Translations under genes and position numbers: made by a program
Notes under the pieces: model-generated
What the model saw: only the letters and a program-made list of their open reading frames with translations
Databases searched by the model: none
Told to the model about the DNA's origin: nothing
Assembly: GCA_002493865.1 (NCBI GenBank)
Contig: DLAC01000048.1
Span: 32,791 to 52,003, forward strand
Reading direction: 5' to 3'
Origin: Caryophanales bacterium UBA7057
Lineage (GTDB): Bacteria > Bacillota_I > Bacilli_A > RF39 > UBA660
Length of the DNA stretch: 19,213 nucleotides
Shown: piece after piece, positions 9,301 through 15,855 of the stretch
Numbering within the stretch: position 1 is the first letter of the stretch
Layout: the number at the start of each line of letters is the position of its first letter

Positions 9301-10785
9301 ACGATTTTTCTTAAAAATATAGGAGATAAACTCTTGCTTTTCATAGATTCTTTTTTGGTAATAATAATTATTTGCATCCGTATATACCATACCTGCTGGG
9401 ATAGCCGTAGAATCACTCGTTCCTTCAGGTAAACTATGAATAAAGTCATCTCTTAATACAGCATCACTAAAGACATGACGCCAAGGATCCCAAGCTAAAA
9501 GATCTGTTTTACTATCAAAGGAAACAGAGTCATAATCACCATATGGTTTCACACGATGAATATTCATGATTCCTTTCGTGTTATCTATATAAGAAAATTC
9601 TCCATCTAGATAACACAAATTCCATCCATGATTTCCGAGTCTTGAAGTAACCATCTCACAATGCATTCCTGCATATCTAGTAAGTAACCTAGCAACATCT
9701 GCATATCCTGCACATACAGCTTCTTTCACTAAAAATATACCTTTATATGTCTGATCATATGGATTTCCGCTATAGTTAGAAATTGTTTGTGAATAGGCTG
9801 CTAATATTTCTGTCTTTTCTTTTTCAGTCATCGTATCATCAAGTAAACTTAATGCATACATAATTTGTTGATTATAATAAATTTCTTCCTGATCCACTAG
9901 ATAACTAGCTGCTTTCTTATCGATTAACGTCTGATATATTTTATTACTGATTAAAACACTTTGCGCAGCTCCTGAAGTACTATCATATCCAAAAATAAGA
10001 TAAGGATATTTCGTGATATCATCTGTTGCTAACTTTTTTACATCAGATGCATTAAAAAGTGGATTTAAAAGATAAGAACGAGTTGGATAGGAATTTCCAA
10101 AATCCTTGATTTCTCCTTCGACATTTAAATCTGCTAAGAAAGTATTAAAAGATTGTCCCTTATTTGTGAATTCCATAGAAATATCATAAAGTTTTTGATC
10201 AAAAGTATAATTTGTCTTTTTCCCTAATTTTAGTGCTAAGGCATTAAACATTGCTATACTATGTTGATTGATACCTTTTAGATATTTCGCTTGATCTTTT
10301 AAAAATTCGGTCTGAAAGAATTCTTTGATTTTTGAATAATCTCCTCCTAACAGAGCAGAACGATTATAAAAAATTCCCGCAATGACATTTTTATTGTCAT
10401 CGATCATGTCATATCCACTTAAAGTACCACTACTGCTTGGTCTTTTCTCTCCATAACTAACCGTATTTGTTTTAAATGTTTGATCAAGGGATCCATAACT
10501 AAATATTTTCCCATCACTTAATGTTTCAATATATAAATAATTACTATAATTATTATCTGTATAAAAAGTATAAGCATAACCACCAAATACAGATTCTGTC
10601 TTGATTTTAGCTTCTCCTAAAACTGATGTAATTTGAGAGATTGTCGTATTTTCTGTTACAGTAATACTATGACTACCAGTACCGCCAACCTTAATTAAGT
10701 AATTTTCTTCTGCATTTGCAGAAAGAGGTAGAAAAAAGCAAATAGTTAAAATAAGAAATAATAAAGAACTTACATATTTTTTCAT
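6358..10785 (-). CDS. Giant secreted transglutaminase-like / LRR / Ig protein with two dockerins
   Basis: 1475 residues from the ATG at 10785, which has GGATGGTGAT just before it and a clean signal peptide (1-25, LSANA). The TTG at 10800 overlaps that ribosome site and is unlikely. Residues about 30-110 resemble a CAP-associated N-terminal domain (ITSVLGEAKIKTE, YAYTFYTDNNYSNYLYIE); the next 150 may be a decayed CAP domain. A transglutaminase-like domain has Cys358 (AVCAGYAD), His386 (GNHGWN) and Asp401 (YIDNT), the papain-like triad of this family. A beta-rich segment at about 490-585 precedes BspA-type LRR_5 repeats at about 590-830 (IGDRAFDRAM, TYIGTEAFRFA). Three Big_2-like domains, a divergent internal dockerin (1097-1151), three more Big_2 domains and the C-terminal dockerin (about 1410-1475) complete it. 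The likely role is a surface-docked adhesin/peptidase-like protein. Whether the triad acts as transglutaminase, protease or is structural cannot be told. Confidence 0.85.
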   Translation of the reverse strand: MKKYVSSLLFLILTICFFLPLSANAEENYLIKVGGTGSHSITVTENTTISQITSVLGEAKIKTESVFGGYAYTFYTDNNYSNYLYIETLSDGKIFSYGSLDQTFKTNTVSYGEKRPSSSGTLSGYDMIDDNKNVIAGIFYNRSALLGGDYSKIKEFFQTEFLKDQAKYLKGINQHSIAMFNALALKLGKKTNYTFDQKLYDISMEFTNKGQSFNTFLADLNVEGEIKDFGNSYPTRSYLLNPLFNASDVKKLATDDITKYPYLIFGYDSTSGAAQSVLISNKIYQTLIDKKAASYLVDQEEIYYNQQIMYALSLLDDTMTEKEKTEILAAYSQTISNYSGNPYDQTYKGIFLVKEAVCAGYADVARLLTRYAGMHCEMVTSRLGNHGWNLCYLDGEFSYIDNTKGIMNIHRVKPYGDYDSVSFDSKTDLLAWDPWRHVFSDAVLRDDFIHSLPEGTSDSTAIPAGMVYTDANNYYYQKRIYEKQEFISYIFKKNRKTSAETRLTTVSKAVGILKDQDLIYFVGDDGNFYSIDTSGKNKKKLATPLSNHSFGAVFLDEGYISYTDFDEKKEETKIVHYKEASKWPKLHTYTVTGQNYDLQYLENDTSVVIVKAVGRGNSYPSGEIVLPQTINNKPVIGIGSEAFQAYSYKNLMTGNITLPNSLEYIGDRAFDRAMGIGNITFNSKLKTIGNSAFSSSGLTGTVSIPDTVTYIGTEAFRFADNITSLEIGGSPILKGYAFQNMDGVRGTVTVKEGVEYLGRNSLAANKNIETIILPSSLKQIQDYSLTNNTNLKEVVILSKDIEYMHLGAVDATIYLYGNTKTSQYADAHNIQYVDLNTVKETITLSETSLTKAVNAEDFSLTYSVTPSFLGKEVTWSSSNDQVASVSSSGVIHLKSGGTTTIRVRTSNGSEATCELTVSENNIRYLVLNHTTIKGSIGDQVTLKNFIYPIDTTDDKTLTYTSSNPSVATVDASGNIHMVGNGRTVITVQTKNNVSATCNVVVASRYLEDEIITMNLFDSLNGEKAMPKINDGSRVSDIDWDISNTSVVSYLSGFKILSASGGGFSTLTAKDSMYGNVTWRIFVPEVIELKDGTHVYPGDFNLDGKFTIDDLNQMIELSSRGYVKEDNQAWFDITGDGYFSDKDIRAFGEIVLNNLVEIPESGPEILVMPSSYTIALGDTSEYQLQVKRNSPSSVKDISITWTSSDEDVAIVLSDGSVIATGEGQAIITATTQDGRVSTSVITVEDANYHLNQNSVTLKVNETTDLELLQDKYIRSYQVIKTSSNETVASIEENTIRALKKGNATITYEIPELHLNLDCEVTVEEDLEHQKPIESISITPSTLQLNLGGSKRLVTQILPNDTTDDRSLRFESSNENIVSVDATGLVKANAKGKATITVYTTNGKTSQVEVQVTGDYLKGDVNMDGAVNIKDAMEIMYIITGRKELTEYVSMNGDLTGDGSVNIKDAMEIMYIVTGRK
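6361..6513 (-). repeat. Dockerin-coding DNA repeat pair (copies 3 and 4)
   Basis: Copies at 6361-6411 and 6463-6513 are again 102 bp apart. They differ from the other copies at single bases (AATGTACAT for AATATACAT; CTGTAATAAT in copy 4), most changes being silent; copy 4 turns IVTGRK into IITGRK. Confidence 0.85.
7330..7500 (-). other. Internal divergent dockerin-like module within the 1475-residue protein
   Basis: Residues 1097-1151 contain two Ca-binding-loop sequences, GDFNLDGKFTIDDLNQMIEL and FDITGDGYFSDKDIRAFGEI. Each keeps the D-x-N/T-x-D-G and final D pattern plus a following helix, as in a dockerin. The residues at the recognition positions (ID and DK) differ from the IK shared by all C-terminal dockerins here. 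It lies between two groups of Ig-like domains. It could bind a different cohesin or serve only as a Ca-stabilised linker. Confidence 0.65.
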
Positions 10786-10889
10786 AAAATCACCATCCAA
10801 TTTTTTATATATACATTAAAATTAAAAGAATGTTTTCTATTAGAACCTTACAGTAGAAGAAAATCCATATACTTGCATTCTACTCATCA

Positions 10890-13436
10890 CTATTTTCTTC
10901 CTGTAACAATATACATAATCTCCATGGCGTCTTTGATATTCACGGATCCATCACCAGTTAAATCACCACTCATAGAAACATACTCTGTCAATTGTTTCCT
11001 TCCTGTAACAATATACATAATTTCCATGGCATCTTTGATATTCACAGAACCATCCATACTAACATCTCCAAGTAAATAATCTGTAACTGTTACTTGACAA
11101 GTATAAGAATGATTATTATAAGTAGCTGTAATGGTTGCAGTTCCTTTTGCTCTTGGAGTTAAGTTTCCATTACTATCAACAGAAACAACACTATAATTAG
11201 AACTACTCCATCTTGTTAAACGTGGTGAAACATAAACTTCTGGATCACCAATAATACTTAAAGTAGTAGTGGACCCTAAAGGAAGATTTAACTTTTGCTT
11301 GTTCATTTTTAAGGAATATTCCCCTTCTTGTAAAATACGATAAGTCTTTGTTATCTGCCCATCATACATTCCTTTTCCTGTAATCGTTACAGTGATTAAC
11401 CCAGGACCCACATACTTATTAATATTTGGGTCACTGGAAGCAAAAGATACACTATAATCTTCATTTTCTGTTAAAGTCGTTTTCTGATAAGTTACCACAG
11501 GCTCTGGCCAATAATAACTTCCTGTATAAATATAATTGGTCAGTTTCACTTTTGCATTACTAATATCTGTTCCACGAATACGGAATTTTAACCCACTCAG
11601 ATAAACACTCTCATAATTATCTCCTGTAATACGAATACCAAATGTATAAGTTCCTGGCATCGTATATTTTTTGGGTTCTTTAGAAAGACCACTATAAGCA
11701 TTGTCCCCATAATAAAAGGTTAAATGATCTGCCTCTTCTAATTCAATGATTGGATATTGCTCTTGCCCATTATAATTTACTTCAGGATTTACATATTGAT
11801 ATCGAACTTTTCTAGGTGTCACTGCATAATTCTTTTTTACAAGTCCAACATATTTTCCTTTTCCATAAATTTTAACTGTAGCGGCTTTATTGGTACTTGC
11901 AGAAGTATTATTCGTACATTCTAGCGTAAAGTCCACATCTTTTACTAAGGTATAATTTCCATCTTTAATTGTAACAGTAGGAATATTTCCCTCATAGTTA
12001 AACTCGATATCAGATACTTCTACCGAAAGCTCCGAAAGCTCTTTTACGTTATCTGTTGTAATCTCACTAAAAGGGCAGTTATTTGCTTTCGCATAATCTT
12101 CAGTCGTTGATCCCTTATATCCATAAATAGGTCGATTACTATCACAAAGATTACTTCCTAGTGTCGCATTTTTATTTTTTACTAATACACTACCATTTAC
12201 AATTGCCCGATCTCCCACCGTAGTAACACTCTCTGGTAAAATAACAACTTTGGTTAAATTTCCATTAAAGGCATCATTCGATAAAGTAGTAACTGTATTA
12301 GGAACTATGAATTGATCAATTTTTTTCCCAGAAGGGCAAGCATAAAGAGTGGTTCCATCTTTGGAATATAAAATACCATCCATTGCTTTAAAATTTGAGT
12401 TGGCACTGTCTACTGTAATTTCCTCAATCGTTTTTACTCCTTGAAAAGCACTATCTCCAACCGTTAATAAAGTCTTTGGTAGATGAACACTTCTTACTTT
12501 GGTTTCTTTATGAGAGCCATAGTAAAATGCCATTTTTCCTAGCCGTGTAATTGTGTTACTTTCTGGAACAGAAACGACTTCATCATATCCATCATATTGG
12601 GAAAAATAAGTACCTTCCTCATAGTTATGTGCTGTAGAAAAACCACTGATTGTTTCAGTAATTTCGGTATATCTTGGGGCCTTTGTTGACATAACATCTG
12701 CGACATATAATTTTCCATCCAACATGACCGCAGCATTCATGTGACCATTTCCTGCTCCGACATCTCTTCTAGCATCTCTTGAGTGAATCTTTAGTCCTGC
12801 TAATTTTCCCATATAAACCATGGCAGCCGTATCTCCCCAACAGTCTGCTCCTTCTCCTGAAAACAAACCAACATAGCTAGAACTAGAAGTTGCATAATCC
12901 GTCTGAGCAAGGCGTTCCATAATCTTTTCCATCTTTTGATATTCGGTCATAGAACTCGTGATGTTATTATTTACATAATCTGTCATAATCTTTTCTGCAT
13001 TATATCTTTCATAAAGAACGGTATTTACAGTGATTTCAAATGTTTCACTACCTACTGTAACTTCAATAATATTCTTTCCTTCATGATAGGTTTCTTGTTT
13101 GGTAGTTCCTTCCTGTTCTGTACTATAACAACTAATCCAACTTCCTTCTCTTTTGCACCACTTTACTTCTGGAACAAATTTTACAAGACCTGTACTATCA
13201 ACAGTCACTGTATCTCCACTTTTTACTCGATAAGTAGGTGTCGTAGAAGCACCGTTTACCTCAATTCTTTCTTCATCTTTAAAAGAACTAGGCATCGTTA
13301 AATATACTTGATAAGAATCTGATAGATGATACAAATTGATTTCATTTTTGTTAATACTAGCTGCACTTACCCCTTCTCCTAAAAAGAAAATTTCTAAAGT
13401 TAAAATAGCAAAAAAAGTAATTTTTTTAATTGACAT
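10890..13436 (-). CDS. Secreted transglutaminase-like / LRR / Ig protein with C-terminal dockerin
   Basis: 848 residues; GGAGGAG lies five bases before the ATG and a signal peptide ends at GVSA (residue 25). Residues 27-140 form a beta-rich domain with a possible Cys94-Cys103 disulfide. A transglutaminase-like domain (about 143-255) shows Cys199 (GADCWGDTAAM), His232 (GNGHMNAAV) and Asp247 (LYVADV), a complete triad. LRR_5/BspA-type repeats follow at about 285-455 (LLTVGDSAFQGVKTIEEITV). Two MBG-like beta modules at about 472-542 and 624-702 share the form LVKDVDFTL...KIYGKGKYVGLVKKNY. One Big_2 domain (740-785) leads to the dockerin (786-848), whose loops are DVSMDGSVNIKD and DLTGDGSVNIKD; Ser and Thr replace Asn at loop position 3. 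It shares its overall plan with the 1475-residue protein 104 bases downstream and probably its transcript. It is a docked surface protein; enzymatic activity is unproven. Confidence 0.85.
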   Translation of the reverse strand: MSIKKITFFAILTLEIFFLGEGVSAASINKNEINLYHLSDSYQVYLTMPSSFKDEERIEVNGASTTPTYRVKSGDTVTVDSTGLVKFVPEVKWCKREGSWISCYSTEQEGTTKQETYHEGKNIIEVTVGSETFEITVNTVLYERYNAEKIMTDYVNNNITSSMTEYQKMEKIMERLAQTDYATSSSSYVGLFSGEGADCWGDTAAMVYMGKLAGLKIHSRDARRDVGAGNGHMNAAVMLDGKLYVADVMSTKAPRYTEITETISGFSTAHNYEEGTYFSQYDGYDEVVSVPESNTITRLGKMAFYYGSHKETKVRSVHLPKTLLTVGDSAFQGVKTIEEITVDSANSNFKAMDGILYSKDGTTLYACPSGKKIDQFIVPNTVTTLSNDAFNGNLTKVVILPESVTTVGDRAIVNGSVLVKNKNATLGSNLCDSNRPIYGYKGSTTEDYAKANNCPFSEITTDNVKELSELSVEVSDIEFNYEGNIPTVTIKDGNYTLVKDVDFTLECTNNTSASTNKAATVKIYGKGKYVGLVKKNYAVTPRKVRYQYVNPEVNYNGQEQYPIIELEEADHLTFYYGDNAYSGLSKEPKKYTMPGTYTFGIRITGDNYESVYLSGLKFRIRGTDISNAKVKLTNYIYTGSYYWPEPVVTYQKTTLTENEDYSVSFASSDPNINKYVGPGLITVTITGKGMYDGQITKTYRILQEGEYSLKMNKQKLNLPLGSTTTLSIIGDPEVYVSPRLTRWSSSNYSVVSVDSNGNLTPRAKGTATITATYNNHSYTCQVTVTDYLLGDVSMDGSVNIKDAMEIMYIVTGRKQLTEYVSMSGDLTGDGSVNIKDAMEIMYIVTGRK
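10893..11045 (-). repeat. Dockerin-coding DNA repeat pair (copies 5 and 6)
   Basis: Copies at 10893-10943 and 10995-11045 are 102 bp apart. Copy 5 and copy 1 share CTGTAACAATATACATAATC exactly; the intervening bases of this pair also closely match those at 6361-6513 (coding TEYVSMxGDLTGDGSVNIKD in both). Confidence 0.85.
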
Positions 13437-13467
13437 TTTAACTCCTCCCTTTACTTATATATATTCA

Positions 13468-13490
13468 GAAAAACCCACAAAGTTGTAGGT
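13468..13490 (-). terminator. Terminator-like hairpin in the leader of the 848-residue gene
   Basis: On the minus strand, ACCTACA (13490-13484) pairs with TGTGGGT (13479-13473), with one G-U pair, around ACTT, and runs into TTTTTC. It lies downstream of the TATACT promoter and about 35 bases before the ATG, so transcripts of the gene must read through it. It may be an attenuator or a modest terminator for the upstream sortase gene. Confidence 0.45.
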
Positions 13491-13506
13491 ATTGATTTAT
13501 AGTCAC

Positions 13507-13531
13507 AGTATAACACTTTTTCTTAAGAAAA
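13507..13531 (-). promoter_or_regulatory. Candidate promoter with TTTTCTTAAGAAAA palindrome, for the 848-residue gene
   Basis: On the minus strand, AAGTGTTATACTG gives a -10 TATACT (13512-13507) with a TGT extension; no good -35 is seen. A perfect 14-bp palindrome, TTTTCTTAAGAAAA (13518-13531), lies nine bases after its CTTAAG centre from the -10, the same arrangement as in the promoters at 4623 and 6260. Confidence 0.5.
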
Positions 13532-13538
13532 CATAGTC

Positions 13539-14381
13539 TTAACTTCTAGTTTCTTTTTTAATTAATTTAGCATGCACAACAATTCTTTTTCCATTGTTAT
13601 TTTGACAAGTCGATAGAGTTAGAATTTTATCTTCTACAGATACTTCCGTATCAGTGGGGGCGATATTTCTTTCCTTCATATCCTCAATCCATTTTATTTT
13701 TCTTTCAGGTCTTACAAAGTTAGTTGTGATATAGTATGACTCTGCATCAATCGTATAAACAGAAAATATTTGAAATAACATATTTTCTTTTGGTGTTGAG
13801 ATTCGAATCACATAATTTTCTTTATTCTTCTGCCAATTATTTGTCAGTACTTTTTTTAAAGAACCAAACAAAGTATTATCGATTCTTCCATGTCCATAAA
13901 TTACTGTATTATCAGATAAATTATCAAGGTTATTTCTATAGTCTAGAAAAATCCAACCCGCTTTATTACTTTTTTTATTAAAATCATGATTTAAGTAATA
14001 CTCGTTATCCCCTGATGAAACAATCGGATAATTAATATTCGTATTTTCCATATGAATATAACCAACTGTATCTTTGTTTCGATCAAGTAATGAGGTAAAA
14101 TCAACTTCTTTGAATGGAAGATGTACATAATACCAATAGTCACTTTCTTTTTCTTCCACTGGAGGATTAACGAATTGAGTTTCTTCTACGGGCACCTCTT
14201 TATCTTCAATTGTCACAATTTCATCTAATACTTTGTTTAGTTTTTTAATTTCACGGTTATCTTTTCGCCAATCATAAAATAGAAAAAGACCAATTACTAG
14301 AATAACAAAAAAAAGAAGAAAAAGTGTAATGATGACCCATAATGGAACTTTTTTCTTCTGTTTTAACTTACTCTTTTTCAT
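13539..14381 (-). CDS. srtB: Class B sortase (second copy)
   Basis: 280 residues. A basic N-terminus and membrane helix (about 14-36) anchor it. A 50-residue acidic spacer precedes the catalytic core: VGYIHMENTNINYPIVSSGD at 106-125, YYLNHDF, His164 in IYGHGRIDNT, Cys259 in ILTLSTCQ and Arg266 in KRIVVHAKL. The LSTC motif, the length and the helix between His and Cys fit class B. The spacer makes it longer than the other sortase here, and the two are clearly different proteins. The ribosome site is GAAGGG about ten bases before the ATG. The gene directly upstream encodes a protein ending in NPSTN plus helix plus basic tail, which resembles the NPQTN motif of Staphylococcus sortase B; it is the likely substrate by position. 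The srtB symbol is by class. Confidence 0.88.
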   Translation of the reverse strand: MKKSKLKQKKKVPLWVIITLFLLFFVILVIGLFLFYDWRKDNREIKKLNKVLDEIVTIEDKEVPVEETQFVNPPVEEKESDYWYYVHLPFKEVDFTSLLDRNKDTVGYIHMENTNINYPIVSSGDNEYYLNHDFNKKSNKAGWIFLDYRNNLDNLSDNTVIYGHGRIDNTLFGSLKKVLTNNWQKNKENYVIRISTPKENMLFQIFSVYTIDAESYYITTNFVRPERKIKWIEDMKERNIAPTDTEVSVEDKILTLSTCQNNNGKRIVVHAKLIKKETRS

Positions 14382-14400
14382 CCTTCTTCTTCCCTTCTAG

Positions 14401-14437
14401 ATAAGAAAAAGAATAGTTTTTTCTACTCTTTTCTTAT
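14401..14437 (-). terminator. Hairpin between the NPSTN protein gene and the class B sortase gene
   Basis: A stem of about 15 pairs joins ATAAGAAAAGAGTAG and CTATTCTTTTTCTTAT (minus strand), with one G-U pair and one bulged T, around six A. It begins four bases after the upstream stop. No T-tract follows it, so termination is likely partial at best; it could instead stabilise the upstream mRNA end. Confidence 0.45.
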
Positions 14438-14441
14438 TGTA

Positions 14442-15710
14442 TTATTTTTCAAATCTTTTTCTTAATGAATTTGAAGTAACAACAACTCCTAATAGAGAAA
14501 CACCTACAATGGATAAAATAATCATTCCGTTATCATTAGTAGATGGGTTCTTAGCTCCAGGATTATGAGAACCTAAGATTCCATAATCACTTAAGTGAGT
14601 CGTTGTAAATTCTACATATTCCCCATCGATTTTTGTATCGAATGTTTCTTTGACTTCTCCATTTTCATCTACGAAAATAGCTGTAAATGTATCATAGTTT
14701 TTTAAATCTTCTGCAGATAATTTCAAGCGAATTGTATATTCTCCATTTCTCATGGACACTACATTTCCACTACCATTAACAACCGAAATGTTGTAAAGAA
14801 GTACAAGATGGGAATTTGCAACTGCTTTTTCTAAAAGGGTAGTTGCTTCCTTACTAAGTGCTGACTTCTTATCGTCAATTGTTAAACTATAATCTGGATC
14901 TAATTCATCTTTGGAAGTAAACGAAGTATCTCCATTTGTAATGGTATATTCATCATCAGGTGTCGAACCCCATCCAATATCACCACTACCTTCATTTCCA
15001 CCAGGAATTTCAGGCGTTGGGCTTGGTGTTGGAGTCGGTGTTGGAGTTTGACCTCCTTGAATGACTACTTTCACTTGATTATAGTTGCTAGTAGTAGTAT
15101 CCTCTCCTCCAATAAATGTTTGAGCACCATCAGATTTAATAGAGCCACCTTCGATAATAGCAACATTTTCACCTAATTGAATGGAAGTATAATTTACTAA
15201 ATTTTGATTTGCTGCTAAAGAATCATCACGATATCCGCCAATTCCTTTCATAGCAGTAACAGTTCCAGTCATGCGAAATTGAACACGTGGTGGATAACTT
15301 AAATCACTGGTTACTTCCTCTCCGTTTGTGTAGATAGTAGAACTATAACTTTCTAATCCTGTTCCCTTGATTGCCAAGAAGCCATCTCCAGTAAAGACGA
15401 TATTAGCACAACCAATAAAAAGATTTTTTTCAATCGTGCTTGATCCTTTTAGTTCAATATAAACCATATGATTTTCAATCACTAAATCAGTAAGATCTGC
15501 ATTTTCTAAAATTAATTTATGAGTAGCAGGTTGATAAGTAACTCCCTCTACTGACTCAATAGTATCAGTCTCCCTACTAGAATAAATATATTTACCACCA
15601 GTTGTAATTGTACTACCAGATGCTGATATATCATCTGCAAATACATTAGTTGTACCAAAAGCAAATACTGCAAGCAATAAAATTAATAATGTTTTAACAC
15701 TTTTTTTCAT
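14442..15710 (-). CDS. Cell-wall-anchored surface protein with NPSTN sorting signal
   Basis: 422 residues; AGGAGG lies six bases before the ATG. The signal peptide ends at NVFA (25). Residues 30-218 are repetitive beta strands (LILENADLTDLVIENHMVYI, STIEKNLFIGCANIVFTGDG) that look like a beta-helix or carbohydrate-binding fold; I cannot name the family. A Thr/Pro linker (221-235) and a Gly-rich stretch follow. Residues about 253-378 form a compact domain seen at the C-terminus of many surface proteins, with TIRLKLSAEDL, TFTAIFVDENGEVKETFDTK and a final VEFTTTHLSDYGIL. The sorting signal is NPSTN at 388-392, a hydrophobic helix and RKRFEK. It has no cohesin or dockerin, so it is not itself part of the docking chemistry. 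It leads an operon with the sortase that probably anchors it. Ligand unknown. Confidence 0.78.
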   Translation of the reverse strand: MKKSVKTLLILLLAVFAFGTTNVFADDISASGSTITTGGKYIYSSRETDTIESVEGVTYQPATHKLILENADLTDLVIENHMVYIELKGSSTIEKNLFIGCANIVFTGDGFLAIKGTGLESYSSTIYTNGEEVTSDLSYPPRVQFRMTGTVTAMKGIGGYRDDSLAANQNLVNYTSIQLGENVAIIEGGSIKSDGAQTFIGGEDTTTSNYNQVKVVIQGGQTPTPTPTPSPTPEIPGGNEGSGDIGWGSTPDDEYTITNGDTSFTSKDELDPDYSLTIDDKKSALSKEATTLLEKAVANSHLVLLYNISVVNGSGNVVSMRNGEYTIRLKLSAEDLKNYDTFTAIFVDENGEVKETFDTKIDGEYVEFTTTHLSDYGILGSHNPGAKNPSTNDNGMIILSIVGVSLLGVVVTSNSLRKRFEK

Positions 15711-15730
15711 ATTTTTCCTCCTATGTTCTT

Positions 15731-15759
15731 AGTATATCATTCTCAATAGTTAAGGTCAA
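15731..15759 (-). promoter_or_regulatory. Promoter of the NPSTN protein/sortase operon
   Basis: On the minus strand, TTGACC (15759-15754), a 17-bp spacer and TATACT (15736-15731) with a TGA extension form a strong vegetative-type promoter about 20 bases before the ATG. The spacer lacks the CTT..AAG inverted repeat found at the dockerin and scaffold promoters, so this operon may be controlled separately. Confidence 0.8.
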
Positions 15760-15789
15760 TTTAATATTTTAAAAATTTTAAAAATTCAA

Positions 15790-15822
15790 ACAAAAAATAG
15801 TACAAATTTCTCATGTACTATT
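15790..15822 (-). terminator. Rho-independent terminator after the cohesin-dockerin adaptor gene
   Basis: On the minus strand, AATAGTACA (15822-15814) and TGTACTATT (15804-15796) form a perfect nine-pair stem with a nine-base loop, followed by TTTTG. It lies 33 bases after the TAA at 15856 and closes the 18986-to-15856 unit. Confidence 0.85.
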
Positions 15823-15855
15823 ATTGATCATAATTATCACAAATTTGTTTTAAAA

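Noticed and set aside
9246..9449. Minus-strand frames 9246-9449 and 12539-12736
   Set aside because: They overlap the large transglutaminase/LRR genes in another frame, and the products resemble no protein family.
10852..10884. Inverted repeat AGTAGAA/TTCTACT between the two transglutaminase genes as a terminator
   Set aside because: Seven pairs with a 19-base loop and no T-tract; more likely the two genes are co-transcribed.
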